Of a stretch of DNA of 64,000 nucleotides, positions 36,264 to 44,785 are shown piece after piece (the first letter of the stretch is position 1; each line of letters opens with the position of its first letter). The notes below the pieces were generated by a model. That model was not told the origin of the DNA, did no database searches, and worked only from the letters and a program-made list of their open reading frames with translations. This DNA is from Pseudomonadota bacterium (lineage in GTDB: Bacteria > Pseudomonadota > Gammaproteobacteria > Acidiferrobacterales > Acidiferrobacteraceae). A program made the position numbers and the translations under genes. The stretch covers positions 37,279-101,278 of the forward strand of contig JAJYGP010000018.1 in NCBI GenBank assembly GCA_021785035.1, given 5' to 3'.

Positions 36264-36823
36264 GAGCAGTCGCCTCGATACGCGGATCGTATTTGATCGT
36301 CTAAGGTCCCTTGTACGGACATCACAAGCTCACAGAGATCGCGGACCGCTCCGAAACCTCCTCCGTGCTCGGTGATCCAGTCGGCTCGGGCGCGCACCAG
36401 GGGGTGGGCGTCGGCGGGGGCGACCGCGAACCCTGCGGACTCCATGGCCGGTAAATCGATGACGTCGTCGCCCATAAAGGCCGCCTCGCGCGGTGCAAGA
36501 CCTTGTTCGGCGAGTATCGAGAGGACTGCCGCCCGTTTGTCTTGGCAACCCTGAACGAGAAGCGAAATCCCCAGGTCTTGCGCCCGCCTTTGTACGACGC
36601 GCGAGGAGCGGCCAGTGACAATTCCGACCCGTACGCCGCTTGCGATAAGCATTTTAATGCCGTGCCCGTCACGGCTGTGGAAGGCCTTGATCTCTTCCCC
36701 CGAATCCGTCAAAAGCAGCCGTCCATCGGTCAACACGCCATCGACGTCGAGTAGAAGAAGGCGTAGGGGTTTCACGGCCTCTGCGGGGGCGCAGGCGAGG
36801 TGGGCTGCCGTAAACTCTGTCAT
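36248..36823 (-). CDS. kdsC: KDO-8-phosphate phosphatase
   Basis: A HAD-family phosphatase that makes KDO for lipopolysaccharide. The nucleophile motif DVDGVLTDG (D26, D28), the IVTGRSS motif II and the C-terminal GDDVIDLPAM motif are all intact. At 191 residues it is the usual length. It lies between kdsD and lptC with overlaps on both sides (4 and 16 bases), so KDO supply and LPS transport are co-transcribed. Confidence 0.95.
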   Translation of the reverse strand: MTEFTAAHLACAPAEAVKPLRLLLLDVDGVLTDGRLLLTDSGEEIKAFHSRDGHGIKMLIASGVRVGIVTGRSSRVVQRRAQDLGISLLVQGCQDKRAAVLSILAEQGLAPREAAFMGDDVIDLPAMESAGFAVAPADAHPLVRARADWITEHGGGFGAVRDLCELVMSVQGTLDDQIRSAYRGDCSWAGG

Positions 36824-37821
36824 ACCACGCCGGCCCGAAGGAGGTCATGCATGTTCAGGGCCCCAACGATCTTTTGGTCACCGTCGACGACGAACAGGCC
36901 GTTGATATTATGGGCGCGCATGACAGGGACCAGTTCTGCCGCCAAGTGGTCGGCGGTCGCGGTCTTTGGGTGCCGCGTCATCACGCTTCCGACCACGGCT
37001 TGATATACATCGACGCCCTTGTTGAGCGCCCGGCGTAGGTCGCCGTCTGTGAAGATGCCGCATAGTCGCTGGTCGGCGTCGACGACCGCCGTCATGCCGA
37101 GCCCTTTGCCGGTCATCTCGACTAGGGCCTCGGGTAAGGGCGCATCCACCGGAACAACGGGTATGCGGCTGCCCTTGTGCATGATATCCGAGACGTAGAT
37201 GAGCAGTCGGCGTCCGAGTCGACCGCCGGGATGAGAGCGGGCAAAATCTTCGGGGGTAAATCCACGCGATTCGTAGAGCGCAATGGCCAGGGCGTCACCC
37301 ATCGCGAGCGCTGCCGTCGTGCTCGCGGTGGGTGCAAGGTCTAGCGGACAGGCCTCCTTCGCGACCGCCACGCCCAGCTGGACATCGGCTTCCCGGGCGA
37401 GGCTCGATCCCGGGGCTCCGGTCAAGGCCAAAAGCCGCACCCCCATCCTTTTGATGATCGGGAGTATGGTGAGGATTTCCGCGGTTTCACCCGAATGCGA
37501 TATCGCAAGCACGACATCGTCCGGGGTAATCATTCCGAGATCCCCATGGCTCGCCTCGCCGGGGTGGACAAAAAACGCCGGCGTCCCGGTACTGGCAAGG
37601 GTCGCTGCGATCTTGCCGCCGATATGTCCGGATTTTCCCATACCGACGACGACGACGCGTCCGCGACAGTTCCACAGCAGACGACACGCGTCAGCAAACG
37701 AGGCATCAAGTTCGCCTACGAGTGCCGAGAGGGTGTCCGCTTCAAGTTGTAGGACCCGGCGCCCCAGGGCGATCAAAGAGTTTTGGTCCGGGGTGGGGCG
37801 TATAGGGTTATGGGCGGTCAT
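36820..37821 (-). CDS. kdsD: arabinose-5-phosphate isomerase
   Basis: Converts ribulose-5-phosphate to arabinose-5-phosphate, the first step to KDO. The SIS domain (about residues 45-180: VVVVGMGKSGHIGGKIAATLASTGTPAFF, then ISHSGETAEI) is followed by a linker RSHPGGRLGRRL and two CBS domains. There are 333 residues. It is the first gene of the long minus-strand run, so the operon promoter should lie in the 219-base gap up to 38040. No clear promoter stood out there. Confidence 0.96.
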   Translation of the reverse strand: MTAHNPIRPTPDQNSLIALGRRVLQLEADTLSALVGELDASFADACRLLWNCRGRVVVVGMGKSGHIGGKIAATLASTGTPAFFVHPGEASHGDLGMITPDDVVLAISHSGETAEILTILPIIKRMGVRLLALTGAPGSSLAREADVQLGVAVAKEACPLDLAPTASTTAALAMGDALAIALYESRGFTPEDFARSHPGGRLGRRLLIYVSDIMHKGSRIPVVPVDAPLPEALVEMTGKGLGMTAVVDADQRLCGIFTDGDLRRALNKGVDVYQAVVGSVMTRHPKTATADHLAAELVPVMRAHNINGLFVVDGDQKIVGALNMHDLLRAGVV

Positions 37822-38040
37822 GGCTTACAGTATAGCGAAAAAGGCGGCCCTTATCTCGCCGGCCTGAACGAATGTCCGGTCATAAAACCTTGCCGCACGT
37901 GGATCGAGGCCTCTTGCCGGTCTTCTCGGGATGAGTTTTGCGCGTGGCGGACCGAGGGTGGTGGTCTTATCGCCGCCCGTTCGGGTCTGTCCTTTGGGGT
38001 CGGGTCAGTGGCAGAATCACGCATCTTTGGTGGAGGTGGA

Positions 38041-38478
38041 ATGGAAGAGTTTCTTGTGACCTTGCGCCGTCATGCGGGAGTGCTCGGCATCAAACCCGAT
38101 GCGGGGCTGGACGATGCCCTCGTGCGTTTGGGTGGCGTCCTAGGCCGGCTCGCTGAGACTCTGGCGGTGGAGTATGTCGGCCCTTACGTGGGCCTCGGGT
38201 CTGGTCGCGAAGCGTTCTGCTTGGCCGTGCGCGCCCATACCGAGGCGCCCGGGGTACAGGTTTGGGGCGCGCGCGTGTGTAGCGCCGAGCCGCATTCACA
38301 TCTGCGCGCGCACTGGGAGCTTGCGCGCGTGGCACGTTTGCGAAAGCCGGTTGTGGCACAGGCCTTGCCTGCCTTTTTGGCCGGCTACTATCAAGCCGTG
38401 GTTAAGGCCGGTAAGGCGGATACGCGTCCGGCGCGTCGCCTTCTCGAATTGAGCGAAGCCCTGAGCGCGCCTCCCTGA
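38041..38478 (+). CDS. unrecognised protein ahead of an ABC exporter
   Basis: I do not recognise this 145-residue protein. It looks soluble and helical, with Leu/Ala-rich helices such as LDDALVRLGGVLGRLAETLAVE and a central VGPYVGLGSGREAFCLAVRAH. GGAGGTGG precedes ATG 38041; the frame is open much further upstream, but that part reads like non-coding sequence. Its stop overlaps the start of the ABC ATPase (TGATG), so the three genes are coupled and it is probably a partner of the exporter. It diverges from kdsD. Confidence 0.6.
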   Translation: MEEFLVTLRRHAGVLGIKPDAGLDDALVRLGGVLGRLAETLAVEYVGPYVGLGSGREAFCLAVRAHTEAPGVQVWGARVCSAEPHSHLRAHWELARVARLRKPVVAQALPAFLAGYYQAVVKAGKADTRPARRLLELSEALSAPP

Positions 38479-39215
38479 TGACGGGGAGCGCAATCGAGGT
38501 CGCGGGTCTTGCTAAGGCCTACGGACCCGTTATGGCGGTCGAATCCCTCACATTCGCGCTTGGAAGCGGGCGGGTACTCGGGCTTTTGGGGGGCAACGGC
38601 GCCGGAAAGACCACGACACTCGCGATGTTGATGGGTTTATTGTTGCCGACCACGGGTTCGATTCGGGTCTTGGGCGAGGATTTTTTACGCCATCGCTATC
38701 GAGTCTTGGAGCGTATCAACTTCTCGTCGCCCTACGTCGATCTGCCGCATCGCTTGACGGTGTACGAGAATTTGCGCGTTTACGGCGGGCTTTATGGCGT
38801 AAGAAGTATCAAGGCGCGCATCCAAAAGTTGGCGCGCGATTTGGATCTCGAGGGGCTTCTTGCGCGACCATACGGCCGGCTTTCGGCCGGACAACGGACG
38901 CGGGCTTCGCTTGCCAAGGCGCTCATTAATAGCCCCCAGCTGCTCTTGCTAGACGAGCCCACGGCGTCTCTCGATCCCGACACGGCCGATCGCTTACGCA
39001 GTTACCTTCGTGACTACCAGAAGGCCAGCGGGGCGGCGGTGGTGCTCGCCTCGCACAATATGCTCGAGGTCGAGCGCTTATGCGACGATGTGATCATGTT
39101 GCGCCAAGGCCGGCTCTTCGATCGCGGGGCCCCGGCGCTGCTCATCACAAAATATGGACGCGAGACCCTAGAGGAGGTGTTCTTGGATATGGCGCGTGGC
39201 CGGTCGCAGCTATGA
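38478..39215 (+). CDS. ABC exporter ATP-binding protein
   Basis: ATPase of an ABC-2 type exporter. It has Walker A GGNGAGKTTT (about 38-47), Walker B LLLLDEPTASLDP, a signature segment reading LSAGQRTRASLAKAL and an H-loop ASHNMLEVERL. At 245 residues it is a compact form without an extra C-terminal domain. The signature LSAGQ instead of LSGGQ is seen in some exporters of the DrrA/YadG-like group. It overlaps the permease gene by 4 bases. The substrate is unknown. Confidence 0.9.
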   Translation: MTGSAIEVAGLAKAYGPVMAVESLTFALGSGRVLGLLGGNGAGKTTTLAMLMGLLLPTTGSIRVLGEDFLRHRYRVLERINFSSPYVDLPHRLTVYENLRVYGGLYGVRSIKARIQKLARDLDLEGLLARPYGRLSAGQRTRASLAKALINSPQLLLLDEPTASLDPDTADRLRSYLRDYQKASGAAVVLASHNMLEVERLCDDVIMLRQGRLFDRGAPALLITKYGRETLEEVFLDMARGRSQL

Positions 39216-40021
39216 GTAGGTCGCTGTGGGCCAGCGTAAGACGCGTAGGCGCTATGATCGAGCGTTACGTCTATCTGTTGAAGGGCTCGTGGCCGCGCAT
39301 CATCGAACTGGCCTACTGGCCTACGATGCAGATCATTTTATGGGGTTTCCTGAGCGAATACTTGGTACACCATAGCAGTTATCTAGCACGGGCCTCGGGG
39401 GTATTGCTGGCGGCAGTGTTGTTGTGGGACGTGATGTTTCGGGGTCAGCTCGGTGTGTCCGTTGTGTTTTTTGAGGAGTTGTATTCGCGGAATTTGGGCC
39501 ACCTCTTCGCGAGCCCCTTGCGCGCCTATGAACTCGCTTCGGCGCTGTTCGTCATAAGTCTCCTGCGCACCTTGATCGGTAGCGGTATGGCGGCGCTGTT
39601 CGCGTTTTGGTTTTACCACTTCTCCATTTGGCGTATGGGGTTTGTGCTGGTCGCATTCTTTATGAATCTTTTGGTTATGGGCTGGGCGATCGGTTTGGTC
39701 GTGGCCGGACTGGTTCTGCGCTATGGCTTGGGCGCCGAAAACCTCGCGTGGGCGGCCGTTTTTGCCTTGGCTCCGGTGAGCGGCATCTATTATCCGATAT
39801 CGGTCTTGCCGCACTGGCTGCAGATCGTAGCCCAAATCTTACCCGCTGCTTATGTCTTTTCGGCTATGCGTGCGCTCTTTTTTCATCACATCATCGTGGC
39901 GCGGCCACTTTGGGAAGCCGGAGGCTTGAATGTGGTGTATCTGGCTTTAGGTCTCAGTCTTTTTCTACGCACCTTCCATAACGCGCGCCTCCATGGGCGG
40001 CTTTTGAATCTCGGCGAGTGA
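39212..40021 (+). CDS. ABC-2 type permease
   Basis: Membrane half of the exporter encoded with the preceding ATPase. The 269 residues contain about six hydrophobic segments (for example near 25-45, 55-75, 105-135, 140-170, 175-195 and 235-255), the ABC-2 layout. ATG 39212 overlaps the ATPase stop; open sequence upstream is inside the ATPase gene. The conserved region before the fifth segment (FALAPVSGIYYPISVLPHWLQ) matches ABC-2 permeases. The substrate cannot be inferred. Confidence 0.87.
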   Translation: MSRSLWASVRRVGAMIERYVYLLKGSWPRIIELAYWPTMQIILWGFLSEYLVHHSSYLARASGVLLAAVLLWDVMFRGQLGVSVVFFEELYSRNLGHLFASPLRAYELASALFVISLLRTLIGSGMAALFAFWFYHFSIWRMGFVLVAFFMNLLVMGWAIGLVVAGLVLRYGLGAENLAWAAVFALAPVSGIYYPISVLPHWLQIVAQILPAAYVFSAMRALFFHHIIVARPLWEAGGLNVVYLALGLSLFLRTFHNARLHGRLLNLGE

Positions 40022-40060
40022 ACAGAGTCTGGCCCTGATGTCCCGCACCCAAGGGTTGCT

Positions 40061-40972
40061 CTAGAGGGAGTTTAGGATGTCCCGGATCCGAGGGAAGCGT
40101 GGCTGCCAGTCCAGGGCTTCGCGCGCCCGGGTACAGTCAAGAACAAGGGACTGATCGAGCCCCGCGCTCCAGGCCGGGTTGGGTCCGATCCCGAGGTAGT
40201 GGAACGCGAAGCGAGCGGAGGCTTGCGCCAAGGCGGGATTGAGTCCAACTACGACCTTGTGCCGCAGCCTTTGCATGCCCTCAAATGACAGGCTGTCTAA
40301 GCTCGCCAGATTGACAGCGCCTGTCGTCTGGCAAAAAAGCCCGGCTTGAATCGCTGCGACCACATCGTCCTCATGCACGAGTTGAAGCAAAGGGGTCGGC
40401 TTTGGGAGTTTTGGATAAAACGGTAGCCGCAAGAGCCCGCGCAGAAAGGGTTGGGCGTGGGGACCTAAAATGATATGCGGGCGTAGCCGCAGGCATGCGA
40501 GGCCACGGGCCTCGGCCGCCATGAGCCGTTTCTCGACTTCGACCTTGTCTTGCGCATAGGCGAAGCCCGCCAGGGGTTGGAGGGGCGAAGATTCGGTGAG
40601 CGGGTGAGCGCTTCCTCCATATACCGAGGCGCTCGAGATGTGAATCAGCTTGGTGGTCGGCCGCAGCGCCGCAAGGACCGTGTTTACCCCTCCCAGATTG
40701 ATAGCTTGAGCGAGCGCCCGGTTGTGGCGTTCGCGTCCGAGTTGGCTTTCTATGACGATAAAGGTCATGTGGATGACTGCATCGACCGTTTCGACCGCTC
40801 GGGCAAGTGCCGGATCGCGTATGTCGCTTGTGATCGTGCGCAGTCGTGGGTGTGAGTAGGGAAGCGGGTGTTGGTCGTGGCCGATGACCAAGGTGAGCCG
40901 GTCATCGGCGAGAAGGACTGGCAGCAGGGCTTGGCCTAAGCACCCGGCGGCCCCCGTAACTAGGACGCGCAC
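40061..40972 (-). CDS. NAD-dependent epimerase/dehydratase family protein
   Basis: A short-chain-dehydrogenase-like sugar-nucleotide epimerase. It has the N-terminal Rossmann motif VTGAAGCLGQ (GxxGxxG), a conserved SSASVYGG and the YAQDKVEVE segment (YxxxK catalytic pair). There are 303 residues. The start is GTG 40972, overlapping the end of the upstream flavin-oxidoreductase gene by 13 bases; the frame runs on upstream inside that gene, but without family resemblance. The substrate is unknown; extended SDRs of this type act on nucleotide sugars or hydroxysteroid-like compounds. Confidence 0.85.
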   Translation of the reverse strand: MRVLVTGAAGCLGQALLPVLLADDRLTLVIGHDQHPLPYSHPRLRTITSDIRDPALARAVETVDAVIHMTFIVIESQLGRERHNRALAQAINLGGVNTVLAALRPTTKLIHISSASVYGGSAHPLTESSPLQPLAGFAYAQDKVEVEKRLMAAEARGLACLRLRPHIILGPHAQPFLRGLLRLPFYPKLPKPTPLLQLVHEDDVVAAIQAGLFCQTTGAVNLASLDSLSFEGMQRLRHKVVVGLNPALAQASARFAFHYLGIGPNPAWSAGLDQSLVLDCTRAREALDWQPRFPRIRDILNSL

Positions 40973-42045
40973 GGGCGAAAGGCCGGCAAGACATGGTTGC
41001 TTAAGACCCGCAGGGATTGCTGGGTCAGTGCAGTGTCGCTTGCCCCGGCACCGACGGCGCACAATAAATGGTCGACGCCGGCATCTCGGTAGCGGGCCAG
41101 TTTCTTTCGGCAATGGTCCGGGTCGCCGGCTACGACCAAACCGAGACGCTCCAGGATCGGGAGGTTGATCGTGCCTTTGAGAAGCGGGGTGAGGCTTCCG
41201 AACTTTTTGTAGTACTCATAGCCCCCTTGAAGGTCCGTTAGGATAGGTGTCGTCAGGCGCAAAAGCTCGCGATAGAACCAAGTAATATTGGTCTTGGCGC
41301 AGGCTCGGGCCGCTGCATGATCTTCGAGACAAAAGATCCCGAGCGTCATCCCCACGCGTGCCTTGGACTGCGCGGATTCAGCCCCATGGTAACGCGTGTA
41401 GGCCGCGCGGTAGCGGCGGATATCTTCTTTGATCATAAACCACGGCTTGAAAGGTCCGGCAAGAACGCCGACGCCTAGACGCGCGGCAAGGTCGAAACTG
41501 TCGGGACTTACGGCCGCCATCCACAAGGGTGGATACGGTCTTTGCAGGCATCGCGGTCGCACCGCGATGCCTGTGAAACTGAAGTGTCGACCGTGATAAC
41601 TGATCGGTTCTGACTCCCCAAAGGCCAACAATAACACCTCAAGGGATTCTGCGACGAGGCTGCGGCTATCCTCAGTGCGGATACCGAAGGCCGCATACTC
41701 CTTCGGCGAAAAGCCGCGCCCAAAACCCAGCTCCAGACGTCCTCCGGAAAGAATATCTAAGGTCGCGGCCCGTTCTGCGACCTGCAGCGGGTGGTGGTAG
41801 GGTAGCGGCACGATGGCTTGTCCGAGGCGGATGCGGCGTGTCCTTTGGGCGGCGGCGGCAAGAAAAAGGTCAGGCGCCGAGCCGTGGCCGTATTCGGGCA
41901 TAAAGTGGTGTTCGGTGAGCCATACGGTATGAAACCCCAAGTGATCGGCCAGGGCGATTTCATCCAAGGTTTCCTCGTATACTTGCCGTTCGCTGCGTCC
42001 GGCAAAAGACGGCACCGCCAACTCGTAAAACAGATCGAACTCCAT
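40960..42045 (-). CDS. luciferase-like flavin-dependent oxidoreductase
   Basis: A member of the bacterial luciferase-like monooxygenase superfamily (TIM barrel, FMNH2- or F420-dependent). Typical elements are FDLFYELAVP at the start, HTVWLTEHHFMPEYG, RIRLGQAIVPLPYHHPLQVAE, LDILSGGRLELGFGRGF and PPLWMAAVSPDSF. There are 361 residues. An ATG three codons earlier (42054) exists, but ATG 42045 has GGGG at better spacing. It overlaps the epimerase start, so the two form an operon. The substrate is unknown. Confidence 0.88.
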   Translation of the reverse strand: MEFDLFYELAVPSFAGRSERQVYEETLDEIALADHLGFHTVWLTEHHFMPEYGHGSAPDLFLAAAAQRTRRIRLGQAIVPLPYHHPLQVAERAATLDILSGGRLELGFGRGFSPKEYAAFGIRTEDSRSLVAESLEVLLLAFGESEPISYHGRHFSFTGIAVRPRCLQRPYPPLWMAAVSPDSFDLAARLGVGVLAGPFKPWFMIKEDIRRYRAAYTRYHGAESAQSKARVGMTLGIFCLEDHAAARACAKTNITWFYRELLRLTTPILTDLQGGYEYYKKFGSLTPLLKGTINLPILERLGLVVAGDPDHCRKKLARYRDAGVDHLLCAVGAGASDTALTQQSLRVLSNHVLPAFRPCAS

Positions 42046-42206
42046 TGCGAACATCCCCGGCAGGTGTGCACAGCCCTGGGCGGCATTGTAGTGCCTAAGG
42101 CCCCGGGGGTCGACGTGTCAGGCGATGCGGTACAACAGGATCGTTCTTTCGCGGGGGTGCGAGGCCCGCGCCGGCCAGCCCCTAAGCGTTGAGTGAGTCC
42201 TCCTCA

Positions 42207-42240
42207 CGCCAAGGCCGTCTCGTGTCAGGCGGCCTTGGCG
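42207..42240. terminator. strong inverted repeat, possible bidirectional terminator
   Basis: CGCCAAGGCCG (42207-42217) and CGGCCTTGGCG (42230-42240) form a perfect 11-bp GC-rich stem with a 12-base loop. It lies 54 bases past the stop of the propeller gene. On the plus strand the stem is followed by GCTTT; on the minus strand there is no T-run, so termination of the propeller transcript would be of a non-canonical kind. The rest of the 248-base gap up to the flavin oxidoreductase start holds nothing else I recognise. Confidence 0.5.
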
Positions 42241-42249
42241 GCTTTACAG

Positions 42250-42269
42250 TCTCGCCTCGGGTGGCGAGA
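42250..42269. terminator. second hairpin downstream of the propeller gene
   Basis: TCTCGCC (42250-42256) and GGCGAGA (42263-42269) make a perfect 7-bp stem with a 6-base loop. It lies between the propeller stop and the larger hairpin. A TTTTTT run occurs at 42286-42291, 17 bases away on the plus strand, too far for a standard terminator. Together the two hairpins probably protect or end the propeller mRNA. Confidence 0.4.
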
Positions 42270-42293
42270 GGACGTCCCAGTGTCATTTTTTCA

Positions 42294-44525
42294 TCAATTG
42301 AGACCCCCGGCCGGGATGGCCTGGACCGAACAGGACTGGGTCTGGTATTGGCCGATCAAGGTATAACTGGTGCCGGTCAAAGAGCTACTAAAGGCCGGAA
42401 TTGCGAGCGCCTGGATGCTGCCGTTGTTGTAGTTCGGGCCTGTACAGTTGTCGAGTACATAGAGGGCCTTGCCGTTGGCGCTGATCGCAAGCCCGTAGGC
42501 GTTTGTAAAGTTCCCGGGGATCACGGTCGGCGTCCAGCTCCAAAGGCTTCCCGCCGATAAGGGCTGTGTGCGGGTGAAGACATCGAGAGCTCCATTTTGC
42601 ATGGCGACATAAAGCCTCCGGCCCATAGGACCTATCGCCAAGCCCAGGGGCTTCAAGGCCGTAGTGCCAAGGCTCGATTGGCCAGCATTGGTTGTTAATG
42701 TGCCGTTTGCGGCATTGATCGTAAAGAGCGAGACGGTGCCCGTTGTTTGCGATCCTCCGTTGCCATTATCTGAGACGTAGAGGTGGCGTCCGGCCGGACC
42801 CACCACGATTGTCCAGGGATTGGTGCCTGTCGATGCGCTCCCGGCGAGCGTGAGTGTCCCGTTGGCCGGATTGATGGCGAAGGCGTCTACAAGGCTGCCG
42901 GCGAATTCCGATGAGTAGAGGAATCGGCCCGTGGGATCGAGCGCCAAGAGCATGGGATAAGCACCGTAGGTGTTGGTACTGAATCCGGTCGTAAAAGCGC
43001 TCGGCATGCCTTGATTAAGATCGTAACCGTCTATGGTACCGGCACAATTCCCGCCGCCGTTCAGGTAACAGCTATTGGCGACATAGAGAAAGCGATCTGA
43101 GGGATCGAGCGCGATTCCCATGGGGCTTAGGCCCGCCGGAATCGAGCTCGGGGTTCCCAGGGCCCCGTTCGGGGCGAGCATCCCGAAGGTCGTGACATCC
43201 CCTTGACCGGCCTCGGCCCAATCCGAGGCATAGAGATGCTGCCCAGAAGGACCGATGGCGGCGGCGCTTGGCCCCATGTCGGCGGGGTTCGAGCAGGAGT
43301 TGCAAGTTGTCGAGATTGTAGGTGTTCCCAGGGCCCCGTTCGAGTTTGCCGGGTAGGCGGCGATCGCGGTCGATGATTGGTCGACGACGTACAGCGTCTG
43401 GGCCTGCAAAGTGATGTGGACTGCGAGACTCACGGGCGCGCGTGGCGACATCCTCGTGCGTAAGGCTGAGCTCAGAACCGAAGAGCCACTGCTTCCCGTG
43501 GGTGTTGTGTAGGCGAAAACGTCGTCGCGCGTGGGGTTGGTCACAAAGACATAATGTCCGTTTGGGGAGGCGCTGATGCCGGCTGCGGTCCCGGTGCCCG
43601 TGACGGGGTCTGTGGGCGAACTTGCCATCTGGCCGCCCGCGATCGGATAGTATACGACCTCCGTCCCGCTTGCGGTGTTACCGACCACCGCCACCGTGTC
43701 TGCGGCGACTGTGATGCCGGTGGGTGTAAAGCCGTTTGGCAGGGCGACCCTTTGGAGTGGTGTCAAGCCATTGCCGGAGGGTGTGTAGGAGTGCACGGCT
43801 GCGGCCGTCAAGGCGTAGAGGTTGCCCGCAGCGTCCGTGCTTGCGCCGACTATTGTGTTGCTCACAGTCGTTGCGGTCCCTTGGGTGAGCGTGCCGTCAG
43901 CGCCCGCGGTGTATGGAACGATACTGTTCGCTGCAAGTCCGTAAAGTGTACTGTTAGTACCGCTCAGCGCGCTTGTGAGGCTTGGCGTGCTTTGGGCGCT
44001 GCTTGCGGTAAGCTGGCCATTGGCCCCGAGCGTGAAAATGGCAATGGTGCTGTTGCTGGTGTTGATGGCGTACAGAAAGTCGCCTACGACCGCAAGTGCG
44101 CTAAGACCGCCCGAGCCGCTCGTGATATCGGGCCCCAGGCTTACGAGCTTGTTGGTCGCAGACTGCCAACCGTAGGCCGATATGGTTCCGCTCCCGCTAT
44201 TGGCAACATAGACGTAACGGCCGTCGCCCACGGCGATGGCGCTAGGTGTTTGTCCCGTTCGTACGTAGCCGTGATTGACGAGCGCCCCGGTCCAGGGGTT
44301 GCGCAGGTAGACTCCTAAGCTTTGGGTCCCCGAAGGGATGAGGAGCAGCGTGGTTTGTGCGGACGTACTCTGGCCGAATACCGACTGGCTTCCCGATCCC
44401 CCCGGGGTTTGCGAAGCCGTTTGCTGAGGATTCGCGGAGATCGAAGATCCAGATCCCCCGCCCTGACAGCCGCCGAGGATGGTGCAGGCTACGACTGCGC
44501 CAACGATGCGTTTTGCTTTGTTCAT
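42294..44525 (-). CDS. large beta-propeller lipoprotein
   Basis: A 743-residue exported lipoprotein: the signal peptide ends in the lipobox LGGC (Cys20), followed by a low-complexity Gly/Ser/Gln linker to about residue 60. The body is made of repeated YncE/lactonase-like blades, each with a core like GRxLYVxN or GRFLYSS followed by GTIxxY/F and the spacer NGALGTP or NGTLT (for example YVYVANSGSGTISAY, HLYVSDNGNG, RFLYVANSCY). I count at least ten blade-like units, so two propellers are plausible. ATG 44525, with GGGAAG upstream, is chosen over an earlier in-frame start because it begins the signal peptide. Ligand and role are unknown. Confidence 0.85.
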   Translation of the reverse strand: MNKAKRIVGAVVACTILGGCQGGGSGSSISANPQQTASQTPGGSGSQSVFGQSTSAQTTLLLIPSGTQSLGVYLRNPWTGALVNHGYVRTGQTPSAIAVGDGRYVYVANSGSGTISAYGWQSATNKLVSLGPDITSGSGGLSALAVVGDFLYAINTSNSTIAIFTLGANGQLTASSAQSTPSLTSALSGTNSTLYGLAANSIVPYTAGADGTLTQGTATTVSNTIVGASTDAAGNLYALTAAAVHSYTPSGNGLTPLQRVALPNGFTPTGITVAADTVAVVGNTASGTEVVYYPIAGGQMASSPTDPVTGTGTAAGISASPNGHYVFVTNPTRDDVFAYTTPTGSSGSSVLSSALRTRMSPRAPVSLAVHITLQAQTLYVVDQSSTAIAAYPANSNGALGTPTISTTCNSCSNPADMGPSAAAIGPSGQHLYASDWAEAGQGDVTTFGMLAPNGALGTPSSIPAGLSPMGIALDPSDRFLYVANSCYLNGGGNCAGTIDGYDLNQGMPSAFTTGFSTNTYGAYPMLLALDPTGRFLYSSEFAGSLVDAFAINPANGTLTLAGSASTGTNPWTIVVGPAGRHLYVSDNGNGGSQTTGTVSLFTINAANGTLTTNAGQSSLGTTALKPLGLAIGPMGRRLYVAMQNGALDVFTRTQPLSAGSLWSWTPTVIPGNFTNAYGLAISANGKALYVLDNCTGPNYNNGSIQALAIPAFSSSLTGTSYTLIGQYQTQSCSVQAIPAGGLN

Positions 44526-44785
44526 AAATTCATCTTCCCTGATGAGGTGGGTCATACGACCGTGCTGGACAGTTTGCGCGTGCAGGCTCAGGCGTACATC
44601 GGACAGAAGCCGGACATGGATATCCTAAAATTTCTATGAAACACGAATAATGAAAGCGCTTAGCGGACCCAGATCGGGAGTACCGGGGTTTTCGTCCGGA
44701 CATATTAAGTAAGCGATGGCAGCGACGCGCCCAACCGAGGTCAGGCGTGATGGCGTGCGAACGGGCCACGCGCTACCATGGACAG

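Noticed and set aside
43554..44318. 254-codon plus-strand frame opposite the propeller gene
   Set aside because: Its composition (Gly, Ala, Arg, Cys) mirrors the repeats of the opposite strand, and the minus-strand gene has a signal peptide and blade repeats.
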